Of a DNA stretch of 64,000 nucleotides, positions 28,374 through 38,796 are shown piece by piece. Each line of letters begins with the position of its first letter. The stretch's first letter is position 1. Under the pieces are notes generated by a model. It did not search any database. It saw only the letters and a list, made by a program, of their open reading frames with translations, and was not told the DNA's origin. The translations under genes and the position numbers were made by a program. The DNA lies in assembly GCF_028401385.1 (NCBI RefSeq), contig NZ_JAQOMR010000001.1, positions 436,501 to 500,500 on the forward strand, read 5' to 3'. Source of the DNA: Marinicella algicola (GTDB taxonomy: Bacteria > Pseudomonadota > Gammaproteobacteria > Xanthomonadales > Marinicellaceae).

Positions 28374-30704
28374 TCAGCTCTCCGGCAGCTTGTAGGCGAG
28401 AATATAATCGCCTGTCTTGGTACCGACGGAGCCGTGGCCGCCAGCGACGATCAACACATATTGTGTGCCGTCCGAGATCTCATAGGTCATTGGCGTGGCT
28501 TGTCCGCCTGCGGGAAGGCGGGCTTCCCAGAGCTGTTTGCCGGTGGTCAGGTCATAGCCGCGCAGGTAGTTGTCCATCGCCGCACCAAGGAAGGCGACGC
28601 CGCCCTTGGTGATGATCGGGCCGCCAATGCCGGGAACGCCCATCTTGATCTTCAGTCCCAGCGGGTTCATGTCCTGGATCGTGCCGTTTTTGTGTTTCCA
28701 CACGATCTCGCCGGTCGTCAGATCAGCACCTGCGACATAGCCCCATGGCGGCGCCTGGCAGGGGATGCCGAGCGGGCCGAGCAGCGTGGTGAAGGCCACA
28801 GCGTAGGGCGAGCCGTTGTTGGAATTGATGCCTTGCGTCGGCGCACCCGGATCAGTCTTCGGCACCAGCGTGGAGGTGTAGGCCATGTAAACCGGCATTG
28901 CGAACATCACCTGACGCTCGGGATCGACGGCGACGGAGCCCCAGTTCAGTGTACCGAAATTGCCGGGATAGACGATGGTACCGTTGACCGACGGCGGCGT
29001 GTAACGGCCTTCGTAGTTATACTGTTTCAGCTTGATCCGGCAGGCGAGCTGATCAAGCAGCGAGGCGCCCCACATATCTTTGCCGGTCAGCTTGGGCGGG
29101 TTGAAGGAAAGCGCAGAAACAGGCTGGGTCGGCGACAGGTTTTCGCCTTCGAGACCACCGTCCTGCGGGGCCGGAACTTCGGTCACCGGCAGGATAGGCT
29201 CACCGGTCTCGCGGTTCAGCACGAACACCTCGCCCTGCTTCGTCGGCATCACCAGTGCCGGCACGGTCTCGCCGTCAATCGTCAGGTCAAGAAGCGGAGG
29301 CTGGGCAGGTGCATCCATGTCCCAAAGGTCGTGATGGACGCCTTGAAACACCCATGCCGGTTCGCCGGTCTCGGCGTTGAGCGCGGTGACGGAAGAGGAA
29401 TATTTCTCTTCCGATGGTGATCGGTTGAGGCCGATCTGGTCGGGCACCCTGTTGCCGAACGGCACATAGATCAGTCCCAGATCGCTGTCGCCGGACATCA
29501 CCGTCCAGCTGTTCGGCGAGTTCTTGGTATAGGTTTCATCCGGGCCAAGCGGTTCGGTCTGGTCCGGATTGCCGGTATCGAAGTTCCAGACCAGTTCGCC
29601 GGTGTCGATATCGTAGGCGCGGATGACGCCCGACGGGCTCTGCGTCGAGTAATTGTCGTTGACCGAACCGCCAACAATAATCTTGCCGGCAATCGCAAGG
29701 GGCGCCGAGGTCGAATAATAATAGCCCTGCGTCTTGTAGGGCATGTTGGTTTCGAGATTCAGCGTGCCGTTATCTGCAAAATCCTCGCAGACCGTGCCAT
29801 CTTCGGCGTTAAGCGCAATAAGGCGGGCGTCCGAGGTCGGCAGGTAGACACGCGTGCTGCAGCGCCCACCCGCGGCGATATCCGGGTCATCATAATAGGT
29901 GACACCACGGCAGGTCTGGTGCTGGCGGTTACCGTCTACGGGAACCTCCGGATCGAACTTCCATTTCTGCTCGCCGGTCTTCGCGTCAAAGGCCATGGCC
30001 CAGCTGTGCGGCGTACAGACATAAAGCGTGTCATCCACCATCAGAGGCGTGTTCTCATAGGTCGTTTCGACAACGTCGTTCACGCCCTTCATGTCGCCGG
30101 TCTGGATCTGCCAGGCAAGCTCCAGATCACCGACATTTTCCGTGTTGATCTGGTCAAGCGGCGAATAACGCTGGCCGCGTTCAGAGCGGCCATAGGCATG
30201 CCATTCATCGGCAGGCACGCGCTCGGTCACCGAGGCGTCGGCGTTACGGACGCCGGGAAGCGACCCGCTGATCGCGTGCGGATCGGTAAACAGCGAGATT
30301 GCCGCCACGACAATCGATAGTGCTACGGCCCCGGCAAGCGGCCAGGCGCCAGCGCGGGCGGCGGATTTTTGTTCGGGAAAGCCATACTGGTCGCGCAGGA
30401 TCGGGCGCCGGACCCATGGCAGGAACATCCATAGGCCGAGAAGCACAACCAGTCCGCCACGGGTGCCGAGTTGCCACCAATCGAGGCCAACCTCGAGCAA
30501 CGCCCATGCAAGCGTCACCAGGATGGTTGCGCCATAGACCCAGTAGGTCAGCGGATTGCGGGTGATTATTAAAAAGGCAGTCGCCAGAAACGCGACGCCG
30601 GCGATGAGATAAAACCAGCTGCCGCCCAGCACGATCAGCCAGATGCCGCCACCGCCCAGAAACAGGCCGATGAGCGCGAAGATTAGTGTTGTAAGCACTA
30701 TCAT
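28374..30704 (-). CDS. gcd: Membrane-bound PQQ-dependent glucose dehydrogenase
   Basis: This quinoprotein oxidises glucose to gluconolactone on the periplasmic side and passes electrons to ubiquinone. The 776-residue protein has five N-terminal membrane helices (residues about 1-150), then the eight-bladed PQQ propeller with GRSERGQRYSPLDQIN, QTCRGVTYYDD, FQGVHHDLWDMD, YVAGADLTTGEIVWKHKNGT and the C-terminal GGQATPMTY. It needs imported or self-made PQQ; no pqq genes are in the window. The frame is intact over 2.3 kb. Confidence 0.94.
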   Translation of the reverse strand: MIVLTTLIFALIGLFLGGGGIWLIVLGGSWFYLIAGVAFLATAFLIITRNPLTYWVYGATILVTLAWALLEVGLDWWQLGTRGGLVVLLGLWMFLPWVRRPILRDQYGFPEQKSAARAGAWPLAGAVALSIVVAAISLFTDPHAISGSLPGVRNADASVTERVPADEWHAYGRSERGQRYSPLDQINTENVGDLELAWQIQTGDMKGVNDVVETTYENTPLMVDDTLYVCTPHSWAMAFDAKTGEQKWKFDPEVPVDGNRQHQTCRGVTYYDDPDIAAGGRCSTRVYLPTSDARLIALNAEDGTVCEDFADNGTLNLETNMPYKTQGYYYSTSAPLAIAGKIIVGGSVNDNYSTQSPSGVIRAYDIDTGELVWNFDTGNPDQTEPLGPDETYTKNSPNSWTVMSGDSDLGLIYVPFGNRVPDQIGLNRSPSEEKYSSSVTALNAETGEPAWVFQGVHHDLWDMDAPAQPPLLDLTIDGETVPALVMPTKQGEVFVLNRETGEPILPVTEVPAPQDGGLEGENLSPTQPVSALSFNPPKLTGKDMWGASLLDQLACRIKLKQYNYEGRYTPPSVNGTIVYPGNFGTLNWGSVAVDPERQVMFAMPVYMAYTSTLVPKTDPGAPTQGINSNNGSPYAVAFTTLLGPLGIPCQAPPWGYVAGADLTTGEIVWKHKNGTIQDMNPLGLKIKMGVPGIGGPIITKGGVAFLGAAMDNYLRGYDLTTGKQLWEARLPAGGQATPMTYEISDGTQYVLIVAGGHGSVGTKTGDYILAYKLPES

Positions 30705-30858
30705 AATGAAATTTCTCCCGAAATTTGGGCGTGTTTCCGGGTGGGTGGTCGAAATTGAAAAAGTTAAGCTCTAAAAATACGTCCCCGCCGCCCCGGTATG
30801 GTCAGCGCATACGCCGATGAGCATGGAGCGCTGCCTTTTCGGTAACGTGAGAGGAGGG

Positions 30859-32165
30859 CTATTGTTCCGAGGTGTTTTTCCGGAAGGAGACAGGCGAGCT
30901 TGTGTTCCTGCTGCCGGCCGCTCGTTCGATACGTTCTATATCCGATTGAAAACGCAGGGTTTCGAGGGCTCTTGCTACGGTCAGCGTGGCGAACTTGTGT
31001 GACATTTCCGAAAAATCCGGGATCGCCGTGTGACCGAGCGCGCGGCACGCATGAAGCAGGTGGATGATCACCTCGGCCATGCCCGCGCCGTCGCGCGACA
31101 TGGAGGTGAAGGCGGCGTCGAAGAACTCTTCCGCCAAGATCGCCGGAACATGGACGTGCGGATAGCGCGGTTCACGGCCTTGGTCCGGCATCTCTCCGGC
31201 CTCCATGATCCGCACCAGATGCGTGGTGACGTCAATTGCTGTTCCGGGGTCGTTGACGGCAGACGACAGCGCACGAAGGGCGATCTGCGACATCACCGTC
31301 AGGCCGTAGAGCGGATCCTGCGTGTAGTTGCGCTCATGGCCGATGGTAAATGCCCTGGCAATCTCAGAAACGATCTGCTGATCCGCAACCTTGCTGTCCT
31401 GCGGAAGCCTGATGCCGGCAATATGCCGTCCGGGCGCCACAAAAGCGCCGGGGCGTTCCAGAACATAGATATCGGCGTTTAGTTTGCGGGAAACGGTATT
31501 GAGGGCTGCCATGTCGACAAAGCAAATATAGCCTGTCTGCGGAGGATCAATGAGCTGAAGGCCTCCGGGCATGTTTCCGTCAAACTGTGTCCCGCCCAGA
31601 AACGGTTCGGCTCGGTAGTTGCGCATCGAGGTGATCGCCTGATCCTCGACCTGCTGAAGGGTGCGGCTGACCTTGCCGAGGCGTCCGAGATAATTGATCC
31701 AGCGCAGCAGAATGCCGATGATCAGCACGATGACAGCAAGCGTCGCGACAAAAGCACAAGCCGACCGCCGGTGCCATAGAGATTGGTGTTGAGCGCGATC
31801 AGCCCGACCAGGCTGAAGATGAACGAGCCGAGAAAGGTCGAAAGCGCGGATTGGGCCGTCCTGTCCTGAAGCAAGGTTCCGACCGCGCGTGGTGTTGCGC
31901 TGTTGGCCGCAGCAGATGACGCCTGCACCACGGTGTTGAGCGAGAAAATCAGAACGGTCAGCATGCTGGAGGCGATGATGGACAGCAGCGAGCCGACAGA
32001 ATCGACGCCGATGGTTTCGCCCAGGCCTTCGGGGATGTAGGGGTTTAAAAGAATGCCGATCAGCGCCGTTGCAATGCCGGCGACACAATAGATCGCGGCA
32101 ACGAACCACAATTGCCGCATCACCTGCGACATTACCCATAACCGCCGGGACAACTGAAGTTTCAT
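30859..32165 (-). CDS. DUF2254 predicted membrane protein, frameshifted
   Basis: About 435 residues with four hydrophobic segments in the first 150 residues, then a soluble domain with ERPGAFVAPGRHIAG, DPLYGLTVMSQIALRALSSAVNDPGTA (the most conserved family block) and a charged C-terminus. The function is unknown. The frame breaks at A4 31750-31753; one more base joins GGRLVLFVATLAVIVLIIG. No operon partner is evident. Confidence 0.82.
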
Positions 32166-32275
32166 GGCGCTCTTTCTGTCAAGGCGGACTCTGCCAGACC
32201 GATCACAACCGCCAGCAGGTCCGTTTGTGTCGTGTCACCTGACGGTTCAGGCTGGTATCACTAAGGCAATAGCGC

Positions 32276-32797
32276 TCACCCGGCAACCAAAGCACCTGCC
32301 ATGGTCTCGAGCTTGCGCAACGTGTTGAGGTTGCGCGCGGTTCCGCTTGAAAGCCCGGAAAGCTTCAGTTTCGAACGGCCCATGCCGTCTGGATAATGAA
32401 TATGGACCTCGCGGCCGATGACGGCGGCTTGTTCGCCGGCGGGTGCCGTCATGGTTTCCAGCAAGGCCGGATCGAAGGCCTCATCGAAGAAGACGACGCT
32501 GACCTTGTTGCCTGGTTGTTTTGAAAAGGGGCAGACGGCGAGGAGGGCGGAAAGCTCGTCATGGGTGCGCAGGAATACGCCCGGTGCCTTGCCCATATGC
32601 GTTTCCAGCGTTGTGTTGAGCAAGGCTGCGGCCTGGGCTGCGCCAAGTTGGCTCGAGAACACGACATTGCCGCTCTGGATGTAGGTTGCGACATCCTCGA
32701 ATCCGACCTTCAGGCAAAGTGCCTTCAGGTCGGCCATGGTGAGCTTGCCGGTGCCGCCGACATTGACCGCCCTCAAAAGTCCAATGAAGACGGTCAT
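32276..32797 (-). CDS. DUF1697 family protein
   Basis: A 173-residue soluble protein with the family opening FIGLLRAVNVGGTGKLTMADLK and VATYIQSGNVVF, and YPDGMGRSKL near the C-terminus. The family occurs widely in bacteria and has no assigned role. It lies 15 bases after the stop of the S9 peptidase in the same direction, so the two may be cotranscribed. Confidence 0.88.
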   Translation of the reverse strand: MTVFIGLLRAVNVGGTGKLTMADLKALCLKVGFEDVATYIQSGNVVFSSQLGAAQAAALLNTTLETHMGKAPGVFLRTHDELSALLAVCPFSKQPGNKVSVVFFDEAFDPALLETMTAPAGEQAAVIGREVHIHYPDGMGRSKLKLSGLSSGTARNLNTLRKLETMAGALVAG

Positions 32798-32812
32798 CGT
32801 CGTTCTCCCGGT

Positions 32813-34926
32813 TCAGCTTTCAGCCTTGTCCGAAACCTTCAGCGCGAAGGCATATTCGAGCGCAATTTCCTCAAGCCGCTGGAAACGCCCGGATGCGCCG
32901 CCATGGCCTGCATCCATATTTGTTCTGAGCAGAATGGGGGCGGTGCCGGTGGTGTTATCGCGCAGCCGTGCCACCCATTTCGCCGGCTCCCAATAGGTGA
33001 CCCGCGGATCTGTAAGGCCGGCGAGAGCAAGGATTGCGGGGTAGGGCTTTTCTGCCACGTTGTCGTAGGGGCTGTAGCTGGCGATATAGTCGTAAGAGGC
33101 CTCCGAGGCGATCGGATTGCCCCATTCCGGCCATTCGGGCGGGGTCAGTGGCAGGGTGTCGTCCAGCATCGTGTTGAGCACGTCCACAAAAGGCACGGCG
33201 GCGATGATGCCGGAGAATTTCTCCGGTGCCATGTTGGCAACTGCTCCCATCAGCATGCCGCCAGCGGAACCGCCCTCGGCGACGATATTGCCGTATGCGG
33301 TGAAGTTTTCTGACACCAGCGCATCGGCAGCGGCGATGAAGTCGGAAAAAGTGTTTTTCTTGGAAAACATCTTGCCGTCTTCATACCAGGCAAAACCCTT
33401 GTCCTTGCCGCCGCGGATATGGGCGATGGCATAGATGAAGCCGCGATCGACCAGCGACAGGCAATTGGTGGAAAACGATGCCGTTATCGAAGTGCCGTAG
33501 GCGCCGTAGCCATAAAGCAGGCAGGGAGCCGAGCTATCAAGCGGCGTATTCTTGCGGTAGAGGAGGCTGACCGGTACGAGTTCACCATCTTCCGCTCTCG
33601 CCTGGATGCGGCGGGTGACATAGTCGTCTGGATTGTGGCCTGAGGGCACTTCCCGGGTTTTCAGAAGGCTGCGCTCCCGGGTTGCCATGTTGTAGTCGTA
33701 GAGCTGGCCTGGCGTCGTCATCGAGGAATAGGAAAAGCGGATCGTGGTCGCCTCGTATTCCTTCGCGCCCTGAAGGCCGAGCGCATAGGCTTCCTCATCG
33801 AAGGCTATCGCATGTTCCTCGCCGGTGTTGCGGTCGCGGATGACGATGCGGGGCAGGCCGGCGAAACGCTCCAGCCAGATCAGATGTCCGGCAAATGCCA
33901 TGTGGGAGAGGATCAGTCGTCCCTGTTGGTGAGGCACGACCTCCTTCCAGTTTTCCTTGCCCGGCGCCGACGCCGGTGCTTCGACGATCTTGAAGTCTTT
34001 CGCCCCGCCGTCATTGGTCAGGATGTAGAAGACATCGCCGCCCTCGGTGACGTCATAATCGACCATGGTTTCGCGTTTCGCGATCAGCTTTGGTTTGGCC
34101 TTCAGATCGGTCGTCGGGATGATGTGGACTTCCGAGGTCTGGTGATCATGGATATCAATGAAGATGAAATCATCCAGCAGCGAGCCGCCGATGCCGACGA
34201 AAAGCCGGGATCGGCTTCCTCGTAGACCAGCCGGTCTTCGCTCTGCGTCGTGCCGAGGACATGATGGTAGACCTTGGAAGGGCGATGGTTGTCGTCGACT
34301 TCGGTGTAGAAAAAGCTCTTACCGTCCGGTGCCCAGACGCCGCCGCCGCCGGTGTTTTCGATCACGTCATCCAGATCATGACCACCATCAAGGTTACGGA
34401 CCTTGATGGTATAGAATTCCGAGCCCTTGTCGTCGTAGCTCCACAGCGCGTAGGCGTGGTCGGTGGTGTGGAAGAACCCGCCGAGATCAAAATAGGCCTT
34501 GCCGTCGCCTTCCTTGTCGCCCTCGAGCAGAACGGTCCGCAGATCCGGATCATGCAGATCGCCGTCGCGCGGGATGCGGAAGAAATAGGGCTGCTCGCCG
34601 CCGGTGCGGTAGGCGATGCCGTAGGCATAGGCCCCGTTCTTCATCGGCACGGAGCTGTCGTCTTCCTTGATGCGGCCGCGCATCTCGGCGAAGAGCGTCT
34701 TCTGAAACGCTTCCGTATCGGCCATTGCGGCTTTCATATAGGTGTTTTCCGCCTCCAGATGGCTGCGGATGTCGCCTTCCAGAATAGACGGATCCCTGAA
34801 CATGGCCTGCCAGTTTTCCGCACGCAGCCAGGCATATTCATCGGTGCGGATCTTGCCGTGACGGGTGTCTGTCACGGGTTTCGCTGCGGCTTTCGGCGGG
34901 GTGGGGAGGTTCTTGAACTCAGTCAC
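32813..34926 (-). CDS. Oligopeptidase B-type serine protease (S9A), frameshifted
   Basis: A cytoplasmic prolyl-oligopeptidase-family peptidase of about 704 residues: an N-terminal beta-propeller (opening DTRHGKIRTDEYAWLR) and a C-terminal hydrolase domain. The catalytic Ser is in VAEGGSAGGMLMG, the Asp in LTDPRV, the His in DAGHGGASGR; YGYGAYG and HIRGG are also family marks. Oligopeptidase B cleaves after Lys/Arg. The frame breaks at A4 34200-34203 and one more base joins GFFVGIGGSLLDDFIFIDIHD. All catalytic residues are present. Confidence 0.9.
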
Positions 34927-35069
34927 TGTGGCGAGCCTTTTTGTTTTCAGGTCGCCGGAAGATAAGGCGGCGGCCGGAGGACATCAAGCATGTGTCTGCA
35001 GACTTGCTACAACCAACAGGTTTGTGCATACCCGAGTTATGTTGTTACGTTTTAATCGGGAGAGTCATC

Positions 35070-35459
35070 GTGTTCAAACCTGTTCTGGTCGCCGCCCTTG
35101 TCCTCATGGCCGGTTCGTCGGCCTTTGCGATCAACAAGCGCGTCGCCGCCGAGCTTCAGCGGCTGGATCCGGAAGAGGAACTTGAGCAGCGCTGCGATGT
35201 CGAGGCGCTGTCCCGGATTGACGCCGCGCGCAAGGATATGACCCCGGACAAGGTGATTGCGTATACGTTCGAACCGCCCGTGGTTAAGGGGCATACGATT
35301 GATGCCGGAGGAGCCGTGTTCCGTTCACGTCAGCACTGGTATCATCTGGCCTATCATTGCGCGACCGACGACACCGCGCTCAAGGTCAAGGATTTCAGCT
35401 TCCGGATCGGGGCCGAAATCCCGCGCTCCGCGTGGGACAGATACTATCTCTATCCGTAA
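35070..35459 (+). CDS. DUF930 family exported protein
   Basis: A 129-residue protein of the rhizobial DUF930 family. A signal peptide (FKPVLVAALVLMAGSSAFA) precedes the mature part with LQRLDPEEELEQRCDVEAL, FEPPVVKGHTIDAGGAVFRS and WYHLAYHCATDD. The start is a GTG at 35070, behind GGGAGAG (35058-35064). No function is known; the two cysteines could form a disulfide in the periplasm. Confidence 0.82.
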   Translation: MFKPVLVAALVLMAGSSAFAINKRVAAELQRLDPEEELEQRCDVEALSRIDAARKDMTPDKVIAYTFEPPVVKGHTIDAGGAVFRSRQHWYHLAYHCATDDTALKVKDFSFRIGAEIPRSAWDRYYLYP

Positions 35460-35506
35460 GAGCGTGCGGCCGGTGGAGCGTTTCCGCGCGGCCGCACATC
35501 ACACGT

Positions 35507-36792
35507 TTAGTCGAAGGTCACAGCCTTCAGTTTGTCGATCCTCAGCGCCTGCAACGCGAGCTTCTCGTAGAACGGCTCGCTGACGCCGCTTCTCACCTTG
35601 CGCAGAAAATATTTCTCGAAGCCAACCTTGGCCGCATGCACCCAGCGGCCTTCGGATGCCCAGTTGACATTGCGCGGCGGGATTTGCGGCTGGGCCACGA
35701 AGGCCACGCCTCCATCGCCGAAATCGGCCAGGCAGACGGCGTTCCATGTGGCCTGAACATTCGGTTTTTCACCGGCAATCAGGCGTTCGATATTGGCGAC
35801 CGTCGCCGTCGCCATGGATTCGATCATGAAGCCGGTTTTCGGCACGCCAACGGGCACGGCTGTCTTGCCGGTCGGCGCAATCGCGACACAGACGCCGATG
35901 GCGAAGATGTTTTCGAAGGTCGGGTTCTGCTGATGCTTGTCGATGGGAACGAAGCCGCGCGGATTGGTCAGCCCCTCGATCCCGCGAATGGCTGAGACAC
36001 CGCGGAAGGCGGGCAGCATCATCTTGAATTGCGCCGGCAATTCGTGGCGTTCCTTGACAGCGCCGTCTTCGGCGATTTCTTCGGCAATGACGCTATCCGC
36101 TGTCATGTGGTCGACGCGGGCGTTTGTGATCCACTTGATGTGACGCTCGCGCAGTTCGCTTTCCATCAGTCCCTTGGTGTCGCCAACGCCGTCGAGGCCG
36201 AGATGGCCGATATAAGGTTCTGGGGTCACGAATGTCATGGGGACGCGGTCGCGCACCTTGGCGTCACGGAGCGCCTTGTCGAGAATGAACGCGAACTCGT
36301 AGGCCGGGCCGAAGCATGAGGCCCCTGAACGGCGCCGATGACCACTGGTCCCGGATTTTCGACGAGCGCGTCGAAGGCCGATTTTGTTTGCGCTGCATGG
36401 CCTGTTTCGCAGACCGACTGCGAAAACCCGGAGCCGGGACCGAAGCCCTCGATTTCATCAAAAGCCAGCTCCGGGCCGGTTGCGATCACCAGATAGTCGT
36501 AGTCGACCGCGCTGCCATCGGTCAGTTCAATCCGGTTTTCAGACGGATGCAGCTTTTCCGCCCCTTCTGGCCTCAATGTGATGTTCCGTTTTGCAAACAC
36601 CGGCGCCAGATCCACCTGAACCTCTTCTTCCGTGCGCCAGCCCACCGCCACCCAGGGGTTTGACGGCACAAACGAATAGACAGATCCTTTGTTGACGACG
36701 GTGACCGTGTGCTCCCGGCCGAGCTTCTCGCGCAGTTCATAAGCGACAATGGTGCCACCAAGACCTGCTCCCAGTACCACTATGTGTGCCAT
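35507..36792 (-). CDS. sqr: Sulfide:quinone oxidoreductase, frameshifted
   Basis: An FAD flavoprotein that oxidises sulfide and reduces membrane quinone. About 428 residues: FAD loop VVLGAGLGGTIVAYEL at the N-terminus, YDYLVIATG, CETGHAAQT, then FVTPEPYIGHLG, FAIGVCVAIAP and VPKTGFMIESMA. The catalytic cysteines expected by family include the CETG and GVCVA ones. The frame breaks at C4 36322-36325; one more base gives AVQGASCFGPAYEFAF. The start at 36792 follows GGGAGGAAG. A palindrome lies about 120 bases upstream. Confidence 0.88.
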
Positions 36793-36911
36793 ATCTTCCT
36801 CCCTTAAAGGACCGGATCTGCCCGAACGCGTATATGGCGAAGGCCGGATCCTCAATCACTGCCGCTCCCAGACAGTGACAATTCATTTATAGATATGTAT
36901 TATTATGAAGA

Positions 36912-36927
36912 TACGCAATAGCGTATA
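36912..36927. promoter_or_regulatory. Palindrome upstream of sqr
   Basis: ATACGC (36912-36917) and GCGTAT (36922-36927) flank AATA in an A+T-rich segment, a perfect inverted repeat about 120 bases from the sqr start. It is a candidate repressor site, for example for an ArsR-type sulfide sensor; this is inference only. Confidence 0.4.
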
Positions 36928-36988
36928 TTAAACTTGTTACTTGAGGGTTGCGTTGCTGACAGGAAATTAACAAACGTCAATCATGGAA

Positions 36989-37002
36989 TTGACCTTGATC
37001 AA
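36989..37002 (+). promoter_or_regulatory. FNR/FixK-type box
   Basis: TTGACCTTGATCAA matches the TTGAY-N4-RTCAA consensus exactly. It lies about 116 bases before the universal stress protein start, at a plausible distance for activation, and points to control by low oxygen. Confidence 0.6.
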
Positions 37003-37117
37003 TGCGGGCGACCGCGCGCGGGGGACTGTCGGGGCAACAAGTCAATGACCCGGGCCGCTGCAAATGCGCCGAAAGGCGGGATTTCGCCTAATTGCGGGAC
37101 CGGGAAAGGAGGAAGCA

Positions 37118-37528
37118 ATGTTTAAGAAAATCATCGTGCCGGTTGATATTTCCGTGCTCGACAAGGGGCTCGACATTCTGAGCAAAGCCAGTGAGTTGCT
37201 CGACCCGGCCGGCCAGATTGTGTTGCTGCATGTGGTCGAGGAAATCCCATCCTATCTGGCAATCGATGTGCCGGTGGATTTGCTGGATAGCGCCGTTGAG
37301 GATGCGCGCGACAAGCTTCAGGAACTCAGGTCCCGGGCCGGGGTGGATGCGGAAATCGAACTGCGCACTGGTCCGCCGGCACGTGAAATCTTGGCCTGTG
37401 CCAAGGCATATCAGGCCGATTTGATCCTGGTGGCCTCGCATCGGCCTGATTTCTCGAATTACCTGATCGGCTCGACAGCCGATCGCGTGGTTCGCCACGC
37501 CGCCTGTTCCGTTCTCGTTCGTCGCTGA
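37118..37528 (+). CDS. Universal stress protein (UspA family)
   Basis: A 136-residue single Usp domain: FKKIIVPVDIS at the start, VLLHVVEE, and the nucleotide-binding signature LVASHRPDFSNYLIGSTADRVVRHAACSVLV. The loop G-2x-G-9x-G/S is replaced in part by HRPDFSNYLIGST, so ATP binding is plausible but not certain. The ATG at 37118 follows AAAGGAGG. It sits behind an FNR/FixK box, and in many bacteria Usp genes respond to low oxygen. Confidence 0.88.
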   Translation: MFKKIIVPVDISVLDKGLDILSKASELLDPAGQIVLLHVVEEIPSYLAIDVPVDLLDSAVEDARDKLQELRSRAGVDAEIELRTGPPAREILACAKAYQADLILVASHRPDFSNYLIGSTADRVVRHAACSVLVRR

Positions 37529-37564
37529 CCTCAGCGCCGGGCAGGTGCAAGAAGGGATGAAACC

Positions 37565-37888
37565 ATGGACACGATGCACTACAAGGCTCTGCTGGAAGCC
37601 CGCAAGGCCGAGATACTGACACGGCTTCAGAAGATCGATACCGATCTCGGCCGGACCCGCAACCCTGACAGTCAGGAGCAGGCCGCCGAGGCCGAAAACG
37701 ACGAAGTGCTGGAGGAGTTCGGCCATGTTGGCTCGGATGAAATGAAGGCTATCGATGCTGCGTTGCAGCGCGTCGCGGATGGCACTTTCGGTGTCTGTGT
37801 TAAATGTGGCAACGATATCGCGGAGGAAAGGCTTGAAGCCGTGCCTTATACGCCGTTCTGCAAAACATGCGCGGCCGCACTGGGCTAG
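37565..37888 (+). CDS. DksA/TraR-type C4 zinc-finger protein
   Basis: A 107-residue protein with an N-terminal coiled coil and a C-terminal C4 zinc finger (CVKC, then CKTC, after FGVCVKCGNDIAEERLEAVPYTPFC). It is shorter than housekeeping DksA, like TraR or YbiI. Such proteins bind the RNA polymerase secondary channel. It lies 36 bases after usp in the same direction and probably shares its low-oxygen control. A strong hairpin follows. Confidence 0.85.
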   Translation: MDTMHYKALLEARKAEILTRLQKIDTDLGRTRNPDSQEQAAEAENDEVLEEFGHVGSDEMKAIDAALQRVADGTFGVCVKCGNDIAEERLEAVPYTPFCKTCAAALG

Positions 37889-37915
37889 AGCTGTCTCACG
37901 GCTCGATATCGGTCG

Positions 37916-37961
37916 GCGAAAGACTGCACATCGCCGTGCGGTCTTTCGCTGATCGCATTTT
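37916..37961 (+). terminator. Terminator of the usp-dksA-like unit
   Basis: A 14-base-pair stem (37916-37929 with 37936-37949, one G-U pair) encloses a six-base loop and is followed by a short T run near 37958-37961. It separates the zinc-finger gene from the hemolysin III gene. Confidence 0.65.
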
Positions 37962-38051
37962 GAGGTTAGGCTAGATGCGTAGCCGGTGTTATCCAGAACC
38001 CGGCAGCGGTATCGCATGTTATGCTCGAAAAACGCGGAGCCTGGCACTCGT

Positions 38052-38716
38052 ATGAAGCAATTCGCACGTCGCGACAGCCCATACGATCTTCCCGAACTGA
38101 TTGCTGATGGCATTGTCCATGGTATCGGCGTCGTGATGGCGCTCATTGGAGCGACTGTGCTGATTTTTATGCCGTGGTCTGGACGAGCGCAGCTCAGATT
38201 GTCGCCGCAGCTATCTATTCCGCTGGGCTGATTCTGACGCTCTCGATCTCGTTTTCCTACAATTTGTGGCCGCCGAAGGCCGGTCGCAGCAAGGCCATCT
38301 GGAAGCGGCTCGATCACAGTGCGATCTTCATCCTCATCGCCGCCACCTACACGCCGTTTCTTCAGCGGGGCCTTGCCGATCCTGTCATCATGTCGCTTCT
38401 CGTCGGCGTTTGGGTGATCGCAGCACTCGGCATTGCGCTGAAAGTGTTCTGGCCGGGGCGGTATGACCGGCTGGCCATCCTGCTCTATCTGGCCATGGGC
38501 TGGAGTGGCATTCTCGTCGCTAGGCCGCTTTTCCCCTTGCTGCCGCTCACGACTTGTATTCTCATCGTAATTGGCGGCGTGATTTATTCGGCCGGTGTGC
38601 TATTTCACATCTGGGAGCGGTTGCGGTTCCAGAACGCGATCTGGCACGGGTTTGTGGTTGCCGCCGCAGCCGTGCACTATGCGGCGGTGTTGACCTGTTT
38701 CAGCCTGACAGGCTGA
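38052..38716 (+). CDS. Hemolysin III / YqfA-type membrane protein, frameshifted
   Basis: About 221 residues with seven hydrophobic segments, of the PAQR/hemolysin III superfamily. Family marks are the N-terminal ELIADGIVHGIGVVMALIG (helix 1, His), LDHSAIFILIAATYTPF (DHxxIFxLIAGTYTP type) and the C-terminal IWHGFVVAAAAVHY. The conserved Asp/His residues are those of the putative metal site. The frame breaks at T5 38164-38168; one more T gives VLIFYAVVWTSAAQ. The name does not prove haemolysis; members are regulators of membrane lipid state or of unknown role. Confidence 0.85.
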
Positions 38717-38796
38717 GGTCTGAGGCAGGGTGGTGCTGGAAACGGCATGGCTGGGATCGCGAAAGATACGGAAAACAACGCATCAGGGAGAGAAAC

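Larger units (their letters stand above)
36793..37117. other. Divergent regulatory region between sqr and usp
   Basis: About 325 bases without a gene, A+T-rich near 36890-36960. It holds a 16-base palindrome and an FNR/FixK-type box, listed separately, so it is probably a control region for both divergent genes. Confidence 0.6.
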
